A stretch of DNA of 9,805 bases from Acidimicrobiia bacterium (GTDB lineage: Bacteria; Actinomycetota; Acidimicrobiia; IMCC26256; JAENVU01), in contig JAENVU010000325.1 in NCBI GenBank assembly GCA_016650415.1, forward strand, positions 1-9,805, read 5' to 3'. How positions within the stretch are numbered: position 1 is the stretch's first letter; every line of letters begins with the position of its first letter. The notes under the pieces were generated by a model that was not told the DNA's origin, did not search any database, and saw only the letters and a list, made by a program, of their open reading frames with translations. Position numbers and translations under genes: made by a program. Below are positions 1-5,823 of this stretch, in pieces.

Positions 1-108
1 CCAGTGGCCACGCCGCACCTCGGCAACGAGCTTGAGTCGAGCCATGCGATCCAAGCCCTCGGGCTCGTAGGACGGAAGCTCGAGTTCGTACGCGGATGTC
101 ACGACCAC
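1..108 (-). CDS. N-terminal fragment of a probable cytochrome P450 (runs off left edge)
   Basis: Only the first 36 codons lie in the window; the rest is beyond base 1. The GTG start at 108 is chosen because an AGGAG Shine-Dalgarno sits 9 bases upstream (118-122); a second in-frame GTG at 102 would leave a 15-base gap. The fragment has a short acidic and hydrophobic lead (YELELPSYEP), then an amphipathic stretch ending VAEVRRGHW. This resembles the opening of actinobacterial P450s, where a helix of the form 'aevRxxhW' precedes the first beta strands. No heme-binding or I-helix motif can be checked because those parts are missing, so the family call is a resemblance only. The gene starts 26 bases after the tRNA-Lys 3' end on the same strand, and another P450 lies about 1 kb away. 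An unrelated short-leader enzyme remains possible. Confidence 0.45.
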   Translation of the reverse strand, partial: MVVTSAYELELPSYEPEGLDRMARLKLVAEVRRGHW

Positions 109-117
109 AACCAGACA

Positions 118-122
118 CTCCT
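118..122 (-). promoter_or_regulatory. Shine-Dalgarno of the left-edge gene
   Basis: AGGAG on the minus strand, 9 bases before the GTG at 108. It decides between the GTG at 108 and the one at 102. It lies only 12 bases downstream of the tRNA 3' end. Confidence 0.6.
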
Positions 123-134
123 GACAGGTTCGGG

Positions 135-207
135 TGGGTCGCCAGGGACTTGAACCCTGAACCTGCGGGTTAAAAGCCCGATGCTCTGCCAGTTGAGCTA
201 GCGACCC
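135..207 (-). tRNA. tRNA-Lys (anticodon TTT)
   Basis: A complete cloverleaf is readable on the minus strand. The 7-bp acceptor stem pairs GGGTCGC (207-201) with GCGACCC (142-136), with discriminator A at 135. The D arm has GCTC and GAGC arms. The anticodon loop CTTTTAA (176-170) carries TTT at 174-172. The T arm (143-159) is CAGGG, loop TTCAAGT, CCCTG. The TTT anticodon decodes AAA and AAG lysine codons. CCA is not encoded (CCC follows the discriminator), so it would be added after transcription. The outermost anticodon-stem pair (181/165) is a T-C mismatch; the other four pairs are good. Nothing suggests a pseudogene. Confidence 0.96.
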
Positions 208-216
208 CGGACCCGG

Positions 217-247
217 AGGATACTGCCCCCGAGGGCGTGGATCTCAG
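217..247 (-). promoter_or_regulatory. Candidate promoter of tRNA-Lys
   Basis: On the minus strand a TATCCT hexamer (222-217) lies 9 bases before the tRNA 5' end, fitting a -10 box. A CTGAGA (247-242) matches four of six positions of a -35 box but with a 19-base spacer, which is long. The 89-base stretch 208-296 holds no gene. It has only weak short hairpins, such as CTTC/GAAG at 275-285, and no convincing terminator for the gene ending at 297. Tentative. Confidence 0.3.
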
Positions 248-296
248 CTGGTGCCGGCCGCGAACGGACCGTGCCTTCGGCGAAGAGGGAGGCGGA

Positions 297-1034
297 TCAG
301 AGTTCGGCGAGTGGTCGGCGGTCCTCGATCTGGGGCTGGCGCCCGGTGCGCAGCGGCGCGAGCGGCGCGTCGACCATCAGGGTTCGCTCCACGAACGCTC
401 CGTAGTCCTGGATCGAATCCTTCCACCCCAACAATCGGTTCGAACCCACGCTCGCCTGTTCGAACTCGGCCCAGTCGGCCCAACTCGGAACCGCCCAGAT
501 CAAGATCGCTTCGGCCTCGGACCGCATCGCCACCGAGAACGCTCCCACCAACCCGAGCCCGAGATCCTCGTACGCCTCGGCGCCTTCATGGGCGACGGCA
601 TTGAGATACTCACCCGCCCGGCCCGGACTCACGGTGACGAGCTCATGCGCGTACACCTCGCCCTGCACGCCATCGACCACGAGTTCATCGATCGTCGGAC
701 TCCACACGGCCGGTACCACGATGCGATCGACACCGCCCCGCCGAAGACTCGCGGCCGCGGCCCACCACTCGGCCAACGAAGGGTCCTGCGTCGCGCCACC
801 CGAGAACTCGTGCTCGAAGTTTCCGACGAGCCCGTCCCATCCGTCGAGTTCCCACAGGTTGACCACCTCGGGCCAACGTCCGGTAGACCCGACCGTTGCC
901 CAGACGCCGAAGCAGAGCTGATTGCGTTCCTGACGAGCGACGGGACACCAGTTCGCGGTCATGTGATGCATGTACCGCGCGCGGTTGTGCCCGATGATGT
1001 CGATGAACTCGTGGATGTAGACCTTGTCGTTCAC
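297..1034 (-). CDS. NIPSNAP/dimeric alpha-beta barrel-like protein, divergent partner of cyp142
   Basis: The 245-residue product reads as two similar halves. Residues 5-10 (VYIHEF) and 127-132 (VYAHEL) open each half. Each half then has a helix, a strand containing aromatic and Gly residues, and a Trp-rich 'NLWELDGWDGL' (59-69) or 'LIWAVPSWADW' (178-188) segment. This duplication is typical of ferredoxin-like alpha-beta barrel (NIPSNAP-type) proteins, but no catalytic residues can be named. There is no signal peptide or membrane segment, so it is probably cytosolic. The GTG at 1034 is chosen because the second-strand VYIHEF motif begins right after it, and upstream codons in this frame are low-complexity antisense of the P450. 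The frame stays open to 1439, but that part lies over cyp142. The gene is divergent from cyp142, like Rv3519 beside Rv3518c in M. tuberculosis. A role in sterol catabolism is inferred from that context; the molecular function is unknown. Confidence 0.85.
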   Translation of the reverse strand: MNDKVYIHEFIDIIGHNRARYMHHMTANWCPVARQERNQLCFGVWATVGSTGRWPEVVNLWELDGWDGLVGNFEHEFSGGATQDPSLAEWWAAAASLRRGGVDRIVVPAVWSPTIDELVVDGVQGEVYAHELVTVSPGRAGEYLNAVAHEGAEAYEDLGLGLVGAFSVAMRSEAEAILIWAVPSWADWAEFEQASVGSNRLLGWKDSIQDYGAFVERTLMVDAPLAPLRTGRQPQIEDRRPLAEL

Positions 1035-1112
1035 TCCGGACCCCACCGTCGCCTCGCGGGCCGACAACCTATATTGCCCGCACCTCGTCGAACTCCTCCC
1101 GGACGGACTCCC
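1035..1112. promoter_or_regulatory. Divergent promoter region between the NIPSNAP-like gene and cyp142
   Basis: These 78 bases separate two divergent starts (1034 minus, 1113 plus). On the plus strand TATATT at 1070-1075 matches five of six positions of a -10 box and would give a leader of about 30 bases for cyp142; no good -35 is seen. The same AT-rich patch reads AATATAGG on the minus strand and could serve the other gene. A perfect 6-bp inverted repeat, GCGGGC (1056-1061) and GCCCGC (1076-1081), brackets this patch. I see no match to the KstR-type half sites (AAC/GTT palindrome) of mycobacterial cholesterol genes. Confidence 0.45.
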
Positions 1113-2318
1113 ATGATCACCGAGCGCGAACCAGACCTGTCGATCACCAGCGGCGCGTTCTGGGGTCGCAATCCCCATTCCGAACTCCAATGGATGCGGA
1201 ATCACGATCCCGTCTACTTCGACGAGTCCTCGGGCGTCTGGGGCATCAGCCGCTACGACGACATCAAAGCCATCGAATCCGATCCGGCCACCTTCTCGAA
1301 CGCGGGCGGGATCCGACCCGAGACCGGTCCGATCCCGATGATGATCGACATGGACGACCCCGACCACCGCATGCGCCGCAAACTCGTGGCCCGTGGCTTC
1401 ACGCCCAACCGTGTACGCGAGCAGGAACCCGGGATCCACTCACTGGTTCACGACCTCGTCGACGAGGTGTGCGAGCAGGGTGAGTGCGACTTCATCTGGG
1501 ACATCGCGGCGTGGGTACCACTGATCATGATCGGGGACGCACTCGGCGTCGAACCCGAGGACCGGGGCACCCTGTTGCGATGGTCCGACGACCTGCTCAG
1601 GGGCTTGGGCACCGAGGACATGGAACTCCTCCTCGCGGCGGGTGAGGCGTTCAACGGCTACTCCGAATACGCGAATCGGGTCATGGAGGATCGCCGGGCC
1701 TGTCCCCGCGACGACCTCATGAGCATTCTCGTTCACGCTGAGGTCGACGGCGATCGGCTGGACGCCGGGTCGGTCCTGCACGAGTCCTTGCTGATTCTCA
1801 TCGGCGGTGACGAGACCACCCGCCACGTTATGTCGGGCGGGGCGTACCAACTCCTCACCGACCGGCAGCAGTGGGAACGGCTCCGCGCCGATCGAGCGCT
1901 CATCGTCCCCGCGGTCGAGGAGATGCTCCGCTGGGTGACGCCGATCAAGAACATGGCGCGTACCGCGACCCGGACCGTGGAGTTCGGGGGCAAGACGATC
2001 GAAGCCGGCCAGAAGCTGCTGATGCTCTACCCATCGGCGAACCGCGACGAGGCCCACTTCGCCGATCCGCACACCTTCGAGATCGAGCGCACCCCGAACG
2101 ATCACGTGGCGTTCGGGTTCGGCACGCACTTCTGCCTGGGGAGTTCCTTGGCGCGTCTCGAACTCCGCGCGCTGTTCGACGTCTTGCTCGATCGGCTGCC
2201 CGACCTCCACCTCGTGGACGATCATGAGCCGGACCACCGGGCCGCGAACTTCGTCAGTGGCTACGAAGGCATGAAGGTCGCGTTCACGCCGACGGCGCGC
2301 CGGAAACCCGCCGCCTGA
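1113..2318 (+). CDS. cyp142: Cytochrome P450, CYP142 family (steroid side-chain oxidase)
   Basis: A 401-residue soluble P450 of normal bacterial length. Visible landmarks are: SNAGGIRPE (62-70) followed by PMMIDMDDPDH (75-85) in the B/C region; the I-helix oxygen-activation motif GGDETTR (231-237) preceded by LLILI; the K-helix ExxR (E270-R273); and the heme loop FGFGTHFCLG (334-343) with C341 as the thiolate ligand. These segments, and ANFVSG near the end (378-383), closely match what I know of mycobacterial CYP142. That enzyme oxidises the terminal methyl of the cholesterol/cholestenone side chain to the acid, starting side-chain degradation, with electrons from a ferredoxin and reductase. 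Neither partner is seen here. The ATG at 1113 gives the family's usual N-terminus; the frame is open back to 237, but that part is antisense to the neighbouring gene. A weak GGACGGA lies upstream. Sterol substrate is inferred from family membership. Confidence 0.9.
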   Translation: MITEREPDLSITSGAFWGRNPHSELQWMRNHDPVYFDESSGVWGISRYDDIKAIESDPATFSNAGGIRPETGPIPMMIDMDDPDHRMRRKLVARGFTPNRVREQEPGIHSLVHDLVDEVCEQGECDFIWDIAAWVPLIMIGDALGVEPEDRGTLLRWSDDLLRGLGTEDMELLLAAGEAFNGYSEYANRVMEDRRACPRDDLMSILVHAEVDGDRLDAGSVLHESLLILIGGDETTRHVMSGGAYQLLTDRQQWERLRADRALIVPAVEEMLRWVTPIKNMARTATRTVEFGGKTIEAGQKLLMLYPSANRDEAHFADPHTFEIERTPNDHVAFGFGTHFCLGSSLARLELRALFDVLLDRLPDLHLVDDHEPDHRAANFVSGYEGMKVAFTPTARRKPAA

Positions 2319-2320
2319 CC

Positions 2321-3343
2321 TCAGTCGTCGTCGCGGATGGTGACGACGCCGGTGTTGTCCACGACCGTCGCGTTGGTCGCGGAGTTGACCACGATTTGGA
2401 AGCTCTCCGTACCTTCCGACACGGTGTCGGACAGGATCGGGATCGACAGGTAGACGAACCGCCGGCCCGCCTTGATCTTGGTGGTCGTGCTCTTGGCGGT
2501 GAAGTCGGACCCGGCGGTCGCGCTACCGCTGACGGTGGACCAGTTGATGACGACATCGGCCGCGGCCTTCTCGGTCAGTGCGATGGGCACAATGAGTGTG
2601 CGCTTGCCGCCGTCGCCCTCCACCAGCAACGAGTCCGAGACCGCGAGCCGAATCCCCGAACCGGGGTCATCGTTCACAATCGTCCCGGTGCCGCGTTCGC
2701 GGTGATTCTCGCCACCGTCGACGCCGGCCACCGCGACGTACATCAACTCGTTGGACTCCTTCGAGCTATCCGGCCGAACCACGGCACTGACCATCTTGAA
2801 CACCGGCGTACCGCTGAACGTGACCTTGCCCTTGGTCGTGACGAAATCACTCGCGTCGGCGGTTCGCGGCGCGGTCGTCCAATAGACCGTGACGGGGTTT
2901 CCGGCGCCCGGAGCCGTCAAGAGTGACAGCGGGAACCGCAGCAGGCGGGTGCCCACCGAACCTTCGATGATCGAGGCGTCGCCGATGGAGACCTCGGGCC
3001 CGGTGATCACACCGGGATGGGCGACATCCCAGGCGCGGGCCGCGCTGTCCCAGACCGATCGGTCGGTCGTCACGTTGAAGCACGAAGGCAGCGAACCGGG
3101 AAAGGCCCCGGGACCGAGCCACACCATCGTGTTGTTCGAGCAGGTCACCGGATAGCCCGCCGGCAAATTGAGGCTCTGATGGTTGGTGTCCTGGTCGGCG
3201 CGGAAAATGGTGTTGGAGATGTCGAGCTTCGGACTCACCGGCGCGTTGTCGTCCAACTTGAAGAACCCGCCATGGCCACCGGCGGTGCCGGAATACACGG
3301 TGGGCATCGCTTGGAGGCGCACCAGTGAATCGCGGATCGTCAC
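2321..3343 (-). CDS. Beta-helix/Calx-beta secreted protein, body of a split gene
   Basis: This is the part of the reading frame that has a usable start (GTG at 3343, 340 residues). It is almost certainly not the true beginning, because the frame stays open to 3583 and encodes clear beta-helix coils there. Residues 1-110 continue that fold (SNTIFRAD, SNNTMVWLG), with a Cys pair at 68 and 88. Two Calx-beta domains follow: about 117-226, ending GTGTIVNDD, and about 231-340, with SGSATAGSDF (272-281), EGTESF (310-315) and ending VTIRDDD. Calx-beta domains are found in extracellular adhesion and matrix proteins and often bind calcium; the Asp-rich ends fit this. As the last gene of a polysaccharide operon it may bind or act on the exported polymer, but no catalytic residues can be named. 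The stop is 2 bases from the cyp142 stop. Confidence 0.7.
   Translation of the reverse strand: MTIRDSLVRLQAMPTVYSGTAGGHGGFFKLDDNAPVSPKLDISNTIFRADQDTNHQSLNLPAGYPVTCSNNTMVWLGPGAFPGSLPSCFNVTTDRSVWDSAARAWDVAHPGVITGPEVSIGDASIIEGSVGTRLLRFPLSLLTAPGAGNPVTVYWTTAPRTADASDFVTTKGKVTFSGTPVFKMVSAVVRPDSSKESNELMYVAVAGVDGGENHRERGTGTIVNDDPGSGIRLAVSDSLLVEGDGGKRTLIVPIALTEKAAADVVINWSTVSGSATAGSDFTAKSTTTKIKAGRRFVYLSIPILSDTVSEGTESFQIVVNSATNATVVDNTGVVTIRDDD
2326..2348. terminator. Candidate hairpin at the convergent gene ends
   Basis: A perfect 7-bp inverted repeat, CGTCGTC (2326-2332) and GACGACG (2342-2348), with a 9-base loop, starts 7 bases after the cyp142 stop. It could end cyp142 transcription, but no T-run follows. 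It lies inside the last codons of the minus-strand gene, whose Asp-repeat coding (GAC GAC GAC) partly explains the symmetry. Weak. Confidence 0.25.
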
Positions 3344-3632
3344 GGTGTTGTTCGGGCCTACCTGCGTATCGCCGGCCGACCGTCGAGCCGAGAACGCGAC
3401 GTAGCAACCGTCGAGGTACGAGTTGTTGATGGTGCCGCTGACGAGTCGGTCGTTCTCGATGCAATCGTCGTGGATGTAGCCGAGATACGCGTCGTTGATC
3501 GTGAACCCGTCGGCGTTGTCACGGATGCGAATCCCGTCGCCGTAGTTGAAGATCCGAGGGTGGTTCAGCGTTGGCCGTGGCGCTCACGAACGCGGCGGTG
3601 CCGATGATCCCCAGTGCTCGCCGTGCCGTCAT
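3344..3632 (-). pseudogene. Detached 5' part of the secreted beta-helix gene (signal peptide plus first coils, frameshifted)
   Basis: The ATG at 3632 overlaps the TGA of the upstream kinase gene (ATGA) and has a GGGGGGA Shine-Dalgarno 5 bases upstream. It starts a good signal peptide of 22 residues: basic MTARR, a hydrophobic core, and an ANA cleavage site at 20-22. This frame stops after 37 codons (stop ends at 3519). The beta-helix frame is offset by one base. It opens after a TGA at 3586-3584 and encodes 80 residues with no standard start codon, including IFNYGDGIRIRDN and YIHDDCIENDR. The two frames overlap between 3583 and 3522, so one small indel would join signal peptide to beta-helix. 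The joined product (about 436 residues) would place the signal peptide directly before what looks like mid-helix sequence, so an internal deletion is also possible. A sequencing error is not excluded. Confidence 0.65.
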
Positions 3633-4333
3633 TGCACTCCCCCCGACCCGCTGGCCTCGATCACCGCGGCGACGACCTCGCTCACACCACGTTGGTCAAG
3701 CCCCCCCACCCGCAAGATTGCGGGAGTGACTCCGGGTGAATATACCAATTGATCAAAGAGGGCGTCGAGGAGCGTATTGCCCCGCTCGAGTTCTGCCGTC
3801 CGAGTCGCGCCGTCCCCGTCCTCGAGCCGGCTCTGACGGGCGCCGCGGCCCTCGAGGCGATCGACCAACACCAGAATCGGGGTGTCGACTCTCACCAGCA
3901 AATCCGGCGCTTCGCCGGGGTCGCGACGCGCCAAGTCCAGGACACGATCGGCGTCGGCCCGCAGCGCCGCCGACCACCATTCCTGGAGCGGACCTTGGTC
4001 CAAGACCGCAACGCCACGGCGACGCCGAGCCCGCCGGAGGACGTGGCGGACAACCAACAGGTTGGCGGGACGAGCGAGTTGGTCCCGGCGATCGGTCTGA
4101 TCGCTGTGAAACGCCACGCCGTTCACGAGTCGAGCGGCGCCCGGCTCCAGCAACCCGGCCGCCACCGCACTCGCCTTGCGACGAATCCGATCGGCGCGGC
4201 GCGCATCCGGACCGAGGGGTGCCATGACATCGGTCGTGGGGACCCCGCGCAGTCGGAGTTCGGCGACGACGTGGCGCGCGAGGGTCGACTTGCCCGAGCC
4301 CGGCAGACCGCAGAACTCGACGACGTAGCCCAT
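3629..4333 (-). CDS. Small P-loop kinase of the polysaccharide operon
   Basis: A 234-residue soluble protein beginning MGYVVEFCG. The Walker A motif GLPGSGKS (9-16) follows the first strand directly, as in adenylyl-sulfate kinase and related nucleotide or small-molecule kinases. A Walker B-like strand reads VAVLDQGP (108-115), then QEWWS. A basic Arg-rich stretch (98-106) and several Arg around 159-178 could form a substrate or lid region. The substrate is not evident: no adenylyl-sulfate kinase signature beyond the P-loop is seen, so APS kinase should not be assumed. The ATG at 4333 is chosen because it puts the P-loop at the usual N-terminal position; the longer frame to 4429 overlaps the upstream gene. 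It lies 16 bases after that gene and its TGA overlaps the next ATG, so it is probably coupled in the operon. A C7 run (3701-3707) lies near its 3' end but the frame is intact. Confidence 0.8.
   Translation of the reverse strand: MGYVVEFCGLPGSGKSTLARHVVAELRLRGVPTTDVMAPLGPDARRADRIRRKASAVAAGLLEPGAARLVNGVAFHSDQTDRRDQLARPANLLVVRHVLRRARRRRGVAVLDQGPLQEWWSAALRADADRVLDLARRDPGEAPDLLVRVDTPILVLVDRLEGRGARQSRLEDGDGATRTAELERGNTLLDALFDQLVYSPGVTPAILRVGGLDQRGVSEVVAAVIEASGSGGVQ
3638..3644 (-). promoter_or_regulatory. Strong Shine-Dalgarno before the secreted protein start
   Basis: GGGGGGA on the minus strand, 5 bases before the ATG at 3632 and inside the end of the kinase gene. With the ATGA overlap it marks 3632 as the original start of the now split secreted gene. 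Confidence 0.6.
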
Positions 4334-4349
4334 CCGCGAATGCGGCTCG

Positions 4350-5807
4350 CTAGAGCCGTGACCAGATCGCGCGGCGGATCTCGGTGAGCACCTTCTCGGG
4401 TGGTTCCGTGCCGTCGATCTCGACCGCACCGAACAGCGAACCGTCGAACGTCAGCGCGCGCACCAACTCGATCCGGTGAGCGAGGTACTCGCGGCCGTCC
4501 TCGGGACGTCGTTGCGCCGCCGTTTCGACATCCACATCCAGCCGGATCACGATGTCGGGAGGGAACCGGCGGGCGAGGTCGTACGGGCGCAGTTCGTACG
4601 CGGCCAACCACCGCTGCATCGCGTTGCCGGTCGACCAATGAGTCAGGCGCGGGCCGTCCAGTTCCCCCGGGAACTGCATCTGGGGCCAGCGGTCACAGAT
4701 GACGACCATCCCGCGCGTACGGGCCTTCATGATCTGGCGAAGCTTGCGCGACTTCTCGGCCGCGAGAGTGAGCGCCCACAGCGCCTTGGCCCCCGACATC
4801 GCCGACGGATGCTCTTCCCCGACCTTGGCTTTCTTGGCGATCGTCGAGCGATCGCGCGAGGTGCCGAAGACCAGGTCGCGCACCATCTTCATCGGCTTGC
4901 GCAACAGGGACGACGATCCGTCGCCGGAACCCAGATACATGGGAAAGACATCGAGCTTGGGCGCGAGGAACGCGCGGGTCTCGCCCACCATCGTCGACTT
5001 GCCGGACCCGTCACAGCCGACAAAGGCAACGATGAGTCCTCCGCCGGTGCCGCCGCGCCCCTTCAACACCGGGCGGGGCACGAACTTGCGCGAGATCCCG
5101 CGCATTGCCCACGCAGCTTCGCGGTTCATCCGGCGCGAGAACGCTGCGGGCCCACGCGAACTCGTCTGGCTCGCGAGTGCACGCAGGACGACACGCCGCA
5201 GCCGATAGAGCTGTGCGGTGCCAGGACTCTGGTCGAGACACGCTTCGACCGCCCGACGACCCCGCTCACCCAGCAGCTGCTCACTGATCTTGAGCACATC
5301 GGCACGGTCGGCGCGCGCCATCAGGAACTTCAACTCCGAGCCCGGACCGCTCGACCCGCGAATCATGTCGCGGCCCCGGAGCTTCAAGGCGTACCGCGTC
5401 AACAGGAGGACCACCTCGACGGCTGGGGCGGTGACCCACACGCCTGACGGGTCGAGGACGCGACTCTCCAGCACCGTGCGCTCCCAGGGAAGTCGGAACC
5501 GCTTGTTGTGCCGCTCGCCCGCCGGGATCCGGTAGTGCACATGGAAATGCACCATCCGCGCGGATTCATCGTCGATGCCGAGAAAGTCCTCGAGTCCGAT
5601 GTCATTGCGGGCATTCGCGACGCGCCCCCGCCGGCAGGACAACTGCGCGAACACCGCGTAGACGTCGTCGATCGCGGCGGGGTCCACCAGGATGTCAAGG
5701 TCGGTATCGGCCGAGATCGCGGCCGCCAGGTGGTCGTTGCTCTTCCAATGGCAGTAGGCAACGCCGCGTTCGTCGAATCGACGCAGCACTTCCATCACCA
5801 AACTCAC
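4350..5807 (-). CDS. Nucleotidyltransferase-like/thymidylate kinase-like fusion protein
   Basis: A 485-residue two-domain soluble protein. The N-terminal part (about 1-180) has YCHWKSNDHL (18-27) and TDLDILVD (35-42). That spaced Asp pair resembles the metal-binding DxD of nucleotidyltransferase-fold proteins, although the usual upstream Gly-Ser is replaced. The C-terminal part (about 258-485) is thymidylate-kinase-like, with P-loop GCDGSGKST (264-272), CDRWP (371-375, the DR motif position), and a C-terminal strand and helix. Proteins of this architecture occur in polysaccharide gene clusters and are often labelled thymidylate kinase. A housekeeping dTMP kinase is about 210 residues, so a sugar, lipid or nucleotide substrate is more likely here; this is inference. 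The GTG at 5807 is chosen for its GGGAGG Shine-Dalgarno at 8 bases; an ATG at 5795 is an alternative. The gene lies 16 bases after the flippase gene and 16 before the small kinase. Confidence 0.82.
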   Translation of the reverse strand: MSLVMEVLRRFDERGVAYCHWKSNDHLAAAISADTDLDILVDPAAIDDVYAVFAQLSCRRGRVANARNDIGLEDFLGIDDESARMVHFHVHYRIPAGERHNKRFRLPWERTVLESRVLDPSGVWVTAPAVEVVLLLTRYALKLRGRDMIRGSSGPGSELKFLMARADRADVLKISEQLLGERGRRAVEACLDQSPGTAQLYRLRRVVLRALASQTSSRGPAAFSRRMNREAAWAMRGISRKFVPRPVLKGRGGTGGGLIVAFVGCDGSGKSTMVGETRAFLAPKLDVFPMYLGSGDGSSSLLRKPMKMVRDLVFGTSRDRSTIAKKAKVGEEHPSAMSGAKALWALTLAAEKSRKLRQIMKARTRGMVVICDRWPQMQFPGELDGPRLTHWSTGNAMQRWLAAYELRPYDLARRFPPDIVIRLDVDVETAAQRRPEDGREYLAHRIELVRALTFDGSLFGAVEIDGTEPPEKVLTEIRRAIWSRL

Positions 5808-5815
5808 AGTTTCCA

Positions 5816-5821
5816 CCTCCC
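5816..5821 (-). promoter_or_regulatory. Shine-Dalgarno fixing the start of the fusion kinase
   Basis: GGGAGG on the minus strand, 8 bases before the GTG at 5807. The open frame reaches back to 5879 inside the flippase gene, so this site decides the start. Confidence 0.65.
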
Positions 5822-5823
5822 AA

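Noticed and set aside
271..290. Short hairpin as terminator of the NIPSNAP-like gene
   Set aside because: The stem is only about 4 bp with a 3-base loop and no T-run.
237..1112. Plus-strand frame open upstream of the cyp142 ATG, which would give a 693-residue protein
   Set aside because: It is antisense to the NIPSNAP-like gene, is Arg/Pro/His-rich without domain features, and CYP142 proteins start at the 1113 position.
1035..1439. Minus-strand extension of the NIPSNAP-like frame
   Set aside because: It lies over the cyp142 coding region and shows no family sequence; the GTG at 1034 gives the natural start.
3701..3707. C7 run in the small kinase gene as a possible phase-variable or frameshift site
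   Set aside because: The frame is intact through the stop that overlaps the next start, so there is no sign of a shift there.
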